From RDXT01 sp033765305 (lineage in GTDB: Bacteria; Bacteroidota; Bacteroidia; J057), in assembly GCA_033765305.1 (NCBI GenBank), contig JANRID010000026.1, positions 1 to 8,856 on the forward strand: DNA of 8,856 nucleotides, written 5' to 3'. Shown one piece after another: positions 7,605 through 8,856 of the stretch; within the stretch, counting starts at the first letter, position 1, and each line of letters begins with the position of its first letter. Position numbers and translations under genes: made by a program. The notes under the pieces are model-generated. The model ran no database searches and was not told the DNA's origin. It worked only from the letters and a program-made list of their open reading frames with translations.

Positions 7605-7737
7605 AAAGTATCAGGTAGCAAGAAGGGTAGTGGGTATTGAGTATTGAGTATTGAGTATTGAGTAGTGAGTAGTGGGTATTGCGTATAGGGTATTGGGTAT
7701 TGCGTATAGAGTATAGGGTATTGCGAAGTGGGCGTGT
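7591..7737 (+). repeat. Degenerate heptanucleotide tandem array, about 21 units
   Basis: From position 7591 the sequence can be cut into 7-bp units without a gap: GGAGTAG, CAAGTAG, AAAGTAT, CAGGTAG, CAAGAAG, then GGTAGTG, GGTATTG, three AGTATTG, two AGTAGTG, GGTATTG, CGTATAG and similar units to about 7737. The consensus is roughly RGTATTG, equivalent to TTGAGTA when rotated. It begins at the base next to the prenyltransferase start codon. On the minus strand the units contain no stop codon in any frame, which explains why spurious reading frames run through it. It is more AT-rich than the flanking genes. Confidence 0.9.
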
Positions 7738-7758
7738 GTGGCGGGCAGTGCGGAGCAG

Positions 7759-7782
7759 GTGCGGCATGATGTGCCGGAGCAC
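7759..7782. other. Imperfect hairpin between the two heptad arrays
   Basis: GTGC (7759-7762) and GGCA (7763-7766) pair with TGCC (7772-7775) and GCAC (7779-7782) around the loop TGATG, with a 3-nt GGA bulge. It lies in the roughly 86-bp unique segment (7738-7823) between the arrays. It could act as an mRNA structure in the methyltransferase-prenyltransferase transcript or be a remnant of a repeat element. No U-run follows, so it is not an obvious terminator. Confidence 0.3.
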
Positions 7783-7815
7783 AATGAGAGCCGCAGACCT
7801 TCGTACAATAGCTTC

Positions 7816-7844
7816 ATTATCAGCACTCCAAACCCAAAACTCAA
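7816..7844 (-). promoter_or_regulatory. Possible promoter for the prenyltransferase gene
   Basis: On the minus strand TTGAGT (7839-7844), a unit of the second heptad array, is followed after 17 bp by GATAAT (7816-7821), a fair sigma-70-type match pointing toward the prenyltransferase gene. The Bacteroidota consensus (TAnnTTTG near -7) is not present, so this is weak. It suggests that the heptads can supply -35-like boxes. Confidence 0.25.
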
Positions 7845-7858
7845 AACTCAAAACTCAA
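7824..7858 (-). repeat. Second heptanucleotide array, opposite orientation, 5 units
   Basis: On the plus strand the units are CACTCCA, AACCCAA, then three AACTCAA (7838-7858). On the minus strand this is TTGAGTT repeated, the same TTGAGT core that the first array carries on the plus strand, so the two arrays are inverted relative to each other. The TGA stop codon of the methyltransferase gene (7855-7857) is inside the first minus-strand unit. Confidence 0.85.
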
Positions 7859-8697
7859 CCCCCTTTCCCCCCCTTCAGCACCGCAAAGCGGATCAGCCCC
7901 ATCCGGTAGCCCCGGATCATGTAGAGCATCGCCCAGGCGCCTTTGAGCGTGGGCCAGCCGGCCCGGAACAGGCCGATGATGCTCCGGAGGTTGACGGCGG
8001 AGCGGAGGACTGCCATCCAGAAGGGGGCCACGCTGCGGCTCCAGTCTTCGGTGCGCACGTCGCGGAAGCCGGCGGCCTGTGCCATCGCCTCCAGGGTCTC
8101 GCGGGGCACCATCGGCGGGAGGTGGTAGAGCCGGTAGATGCGCTCCAGCAGGCGCTGTTCGCGGCGGGTGAGTTCCGGCGGGGTCAGGCGGTGGCACCAG
8201 GTGGCCATCACGAGCTGCCCGCCCGGCGTCAGCACGCGGTGGAAGAGGCGGAAAAGCTCCGCTTTGTCTGCGATATGCTCGGCGCTCTCCAGCGACCAGA
8301 CCAGCCCGAAGGGGCCGTCGGCCTCGGAGACCTCCATCATGTCGCGCACCTGCACTTCTACCTGCTGCTGCAGGCCGGCTTCCTCGGTATAGCGGGTGGC
8401 CTGCGCGGCCTGTACGGGGCTCAGGGTGACGCCCAGCACCGATGCGCCGAACTGGCTGGCCAGGTACCGCGCACTGCCGCCGACGCCGCAGCCGGCGTCA
8501 AGCACGCGCCGGGCGTGCCGTACGCCGCCCCAGCGGACAAGCTCCGACACGAGGTCGGCCTGGGCCTGGCGGGGCTCCGGACGGGCGCTGCCGTCGGCGC
8601 CGTAATAGCCGTGGTGGAGGTGTTCGCCCCAGACTTCCAGCCAGAGCGGGGTGGAGCGGTCGTAGAAGCGGCGGATGCGGGCGTTGAGGGTGGTCAT
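7855..8697 (-). CDS. Gamma-tocopherol methyltransferase-like SAM-dependent methyltransferase
   Basis: 280 residues, close to the length of mature tocopherol C-methyltransferases. Family-specific blocks in order: IRRFYDRSTPLWLEVWGEHLHHGYYG (residues 8-33; the WGEHxHHGYY block is diagnostic); SAM motif I VLDAGCGVGGSARYLA (65-80); GVTLSPVQAAQATRY (89-103); VWSLESAEHIADK (133-145); TWCHR (166-170); DWSRSVAPFW (218-227); and a C-terminal GYRMGLIRFAVL (263-274). These match the enzymes that methylate gamma- to alpha-tocopherol, or close relatives acting on other phenols. No signal or plastid transit peptide is present, as expected for a bacterial enzyme. It precedes the phytyltransferase-like gene in the same direction, so the two probably belong to one pathway. 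The 3' end carries G-runs and terminates inside a heptad repeat. The start at 8697 is the first ATG before the WGEH block; no Shine-Dalgarno sequence is seen. Confidence 0.87.
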   Translation of the reverse strand: MTTLNARIRRFYDRSTPLWLEVWGEHLHHGYYGADGSARPEPRQAQADLVSELVRWGGVRHARRVLDAGCGVGGSARYLASQFGASVLGVTLSPVQAAQATRYTEEAGLQQQVEVQVRDMMEVSEADGPFGLVWSLESAEHIADKAELFRLFHRVLTPGGQLVMATWCHRLTPPELTRREQRLLERIYRLYHLPPMVPRETLEAMAQAAGFRDVRTEDWSRSVAPFWMAVLRSAVNLRSIIGLFRAGWPTLKGAWAMLYMIRGYRMGLIRFAVLKGGKGG

Positions 8698-8700
8698 TGG

Positions 8701-8714
8701 GGAGTAGCAAGTAG
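8701..8714. repeat. 14-bp dispersed repeat, copy 2 (methyltransferase start)
   Basis: GGAGTAGCAAGTAG, identical to 7591-7604, starting 3 bp upstream of the methyltransferase ATG (8695-8697 on the minus strand). Only two clear heptads are present here; the sequence beyond 8714 no longer follows the repeat convincingly. Confidence 0.9.
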
Positions 8715-8737
8715 TAACTCACCTTTCTGGAATGAGA

Positions 8738-8765
8738 TTGGGAGTTGCAGGCTGGAGGGTATAAT
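8738..8765 (+). promoter_or_regulatory. Possible promoter for the rightward gene
   Basis: A perfect TATAAT at 8760-8765 lies 16 bp downstream of TTGGGA (8738-8743, 4 of 6 matches to TTGACA), about 55 bp upstream of the plus-strand ATG at 8821. The AT-rich core is near-symmetric and reads TATTAT on the other strand, so it could also serve the divergent methyltransferase gene. The Bacteroidota-type -7 box is absent. Confidence 0.3.
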
Positions 8766-8820
8766 AGAACAGGTCGACGCTGGCGAGGTTTAGGAGGGTT
8801 AGGTGTAGGTCTTTCCATCC

Positions 8821-8856
8821 ATGGATCTGTATCTGCTGGTTCGGGGGCATAGCAGG
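8821..8856 (+). CDS. Start of an unidentified gene (runs off window)
   Basis: ATG at 8821 is the first ATG after an in-frame TAG at 8806-8808 and opens the frame MDLYLLVRGHSR to the window edge. Twelve residues are too few to assign a family. The hydrophobic start followed by a His-Ser-Arg could be the first segment of a small membrane protein, but that is a guess. It diverges from the methyltransferase gene, with 123 bp between the two start codons. Confidence 0.35.
   Translation, partial: MDLYLLVRGHSR

Noticed and set aside
7591..7851. An 87-residue N-terminal extension of the prenyltransferase (alternative TTG start at 7851)
   Set aside because: The extension is translated heptad repeat and unique spacer, while homology to phytyltransferases begins exactly at the ATG at 7590.
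7591..7858. CRISPR array
   Set aside because: Units are 7 bp, contiguous and degenerate, with no spacers of uniform length and no cas genes in the window.
8788..8810. AGGAGG-like sequence as ribosome binding site for the gene at 8821
   Set aside because: It is about 24 nt from the ATG, too far for a Shine-Dalgarno sequence, and no other gene here uses one.

Overview
The window looks like chromosomal DNA of a GC-rich, probably non-photosynthetic member of the Bacteroidota, perhaps of the Saprospiria/Lewinella type. Evidence: none of the start codons has a recognisable Shine-Dalgarno sequence, and the DUF1549/DUF1553 + DUF1501 + DUF2231-cytochrome-LRR trio is typical of that phylum. Planctomycetota, which also carry such modules, are the main alternative. 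The taxonomic call is inference; no marker gene is present.

Layout. (1) Positions 2-403, plus strand: the 3' end of a small protein with a PD-(D/E)XK nuclease-like core. It is tail-to-tail with the next operon, with only 3 bp between the stop codons. (2) Positions 6567 down to 407, minus strand: a three-gene operon. Its order is a large PSD1 lipoprotein (planctomycete-type cytochrome, DUF1549, LamG-like domain, DUF1553), then a Tat-exported DUF1501 protein, then a membrane-anchored cytochrome c-like protein with leucine-rich repeats. A LacI-type palindrome lies about 95 bp upstream of the first gene. (3) Positions 8697 down to 6691, minus strand: a gamma-tocopherol-methyltransferase-like gene followed by a homogentisate phytyltransferase-like (UbiA family) gene. 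This pair is the signature of a tocopherol-type prenylquinone pathway, normally associated with cyanobacteria and plastids. (4) The 264-bp gap between the pair is filled largely by degenerate 7-bp tandem repeats in two opposed arrays. A 14-bp piece of that repeat is duplicated exactly next to the start codons of both pathway genes. (5) Positions 8698-8856: a divergent intergenic region and the first 12 codons of a plus-strand gene.

How the genes fit together. The PSD1/DUF1501/cytochrome operon should make an exported, envelope-attached redox or hydrolase system of unknown substrate; the LacI-type site hints at sugar-dependent control. The methyltransferase and prenyltransferase would act at the inner membrane on an aromatic head group such as homogentisate. 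The other steps of a tocopherol pathway (4-hydroxyphenylpyruvate dioxygenase, MPBQ methyltransferase, cyclase) are not in the window. No tRNA, rRNA, CRISPR array, transposase or phage gene was seen.
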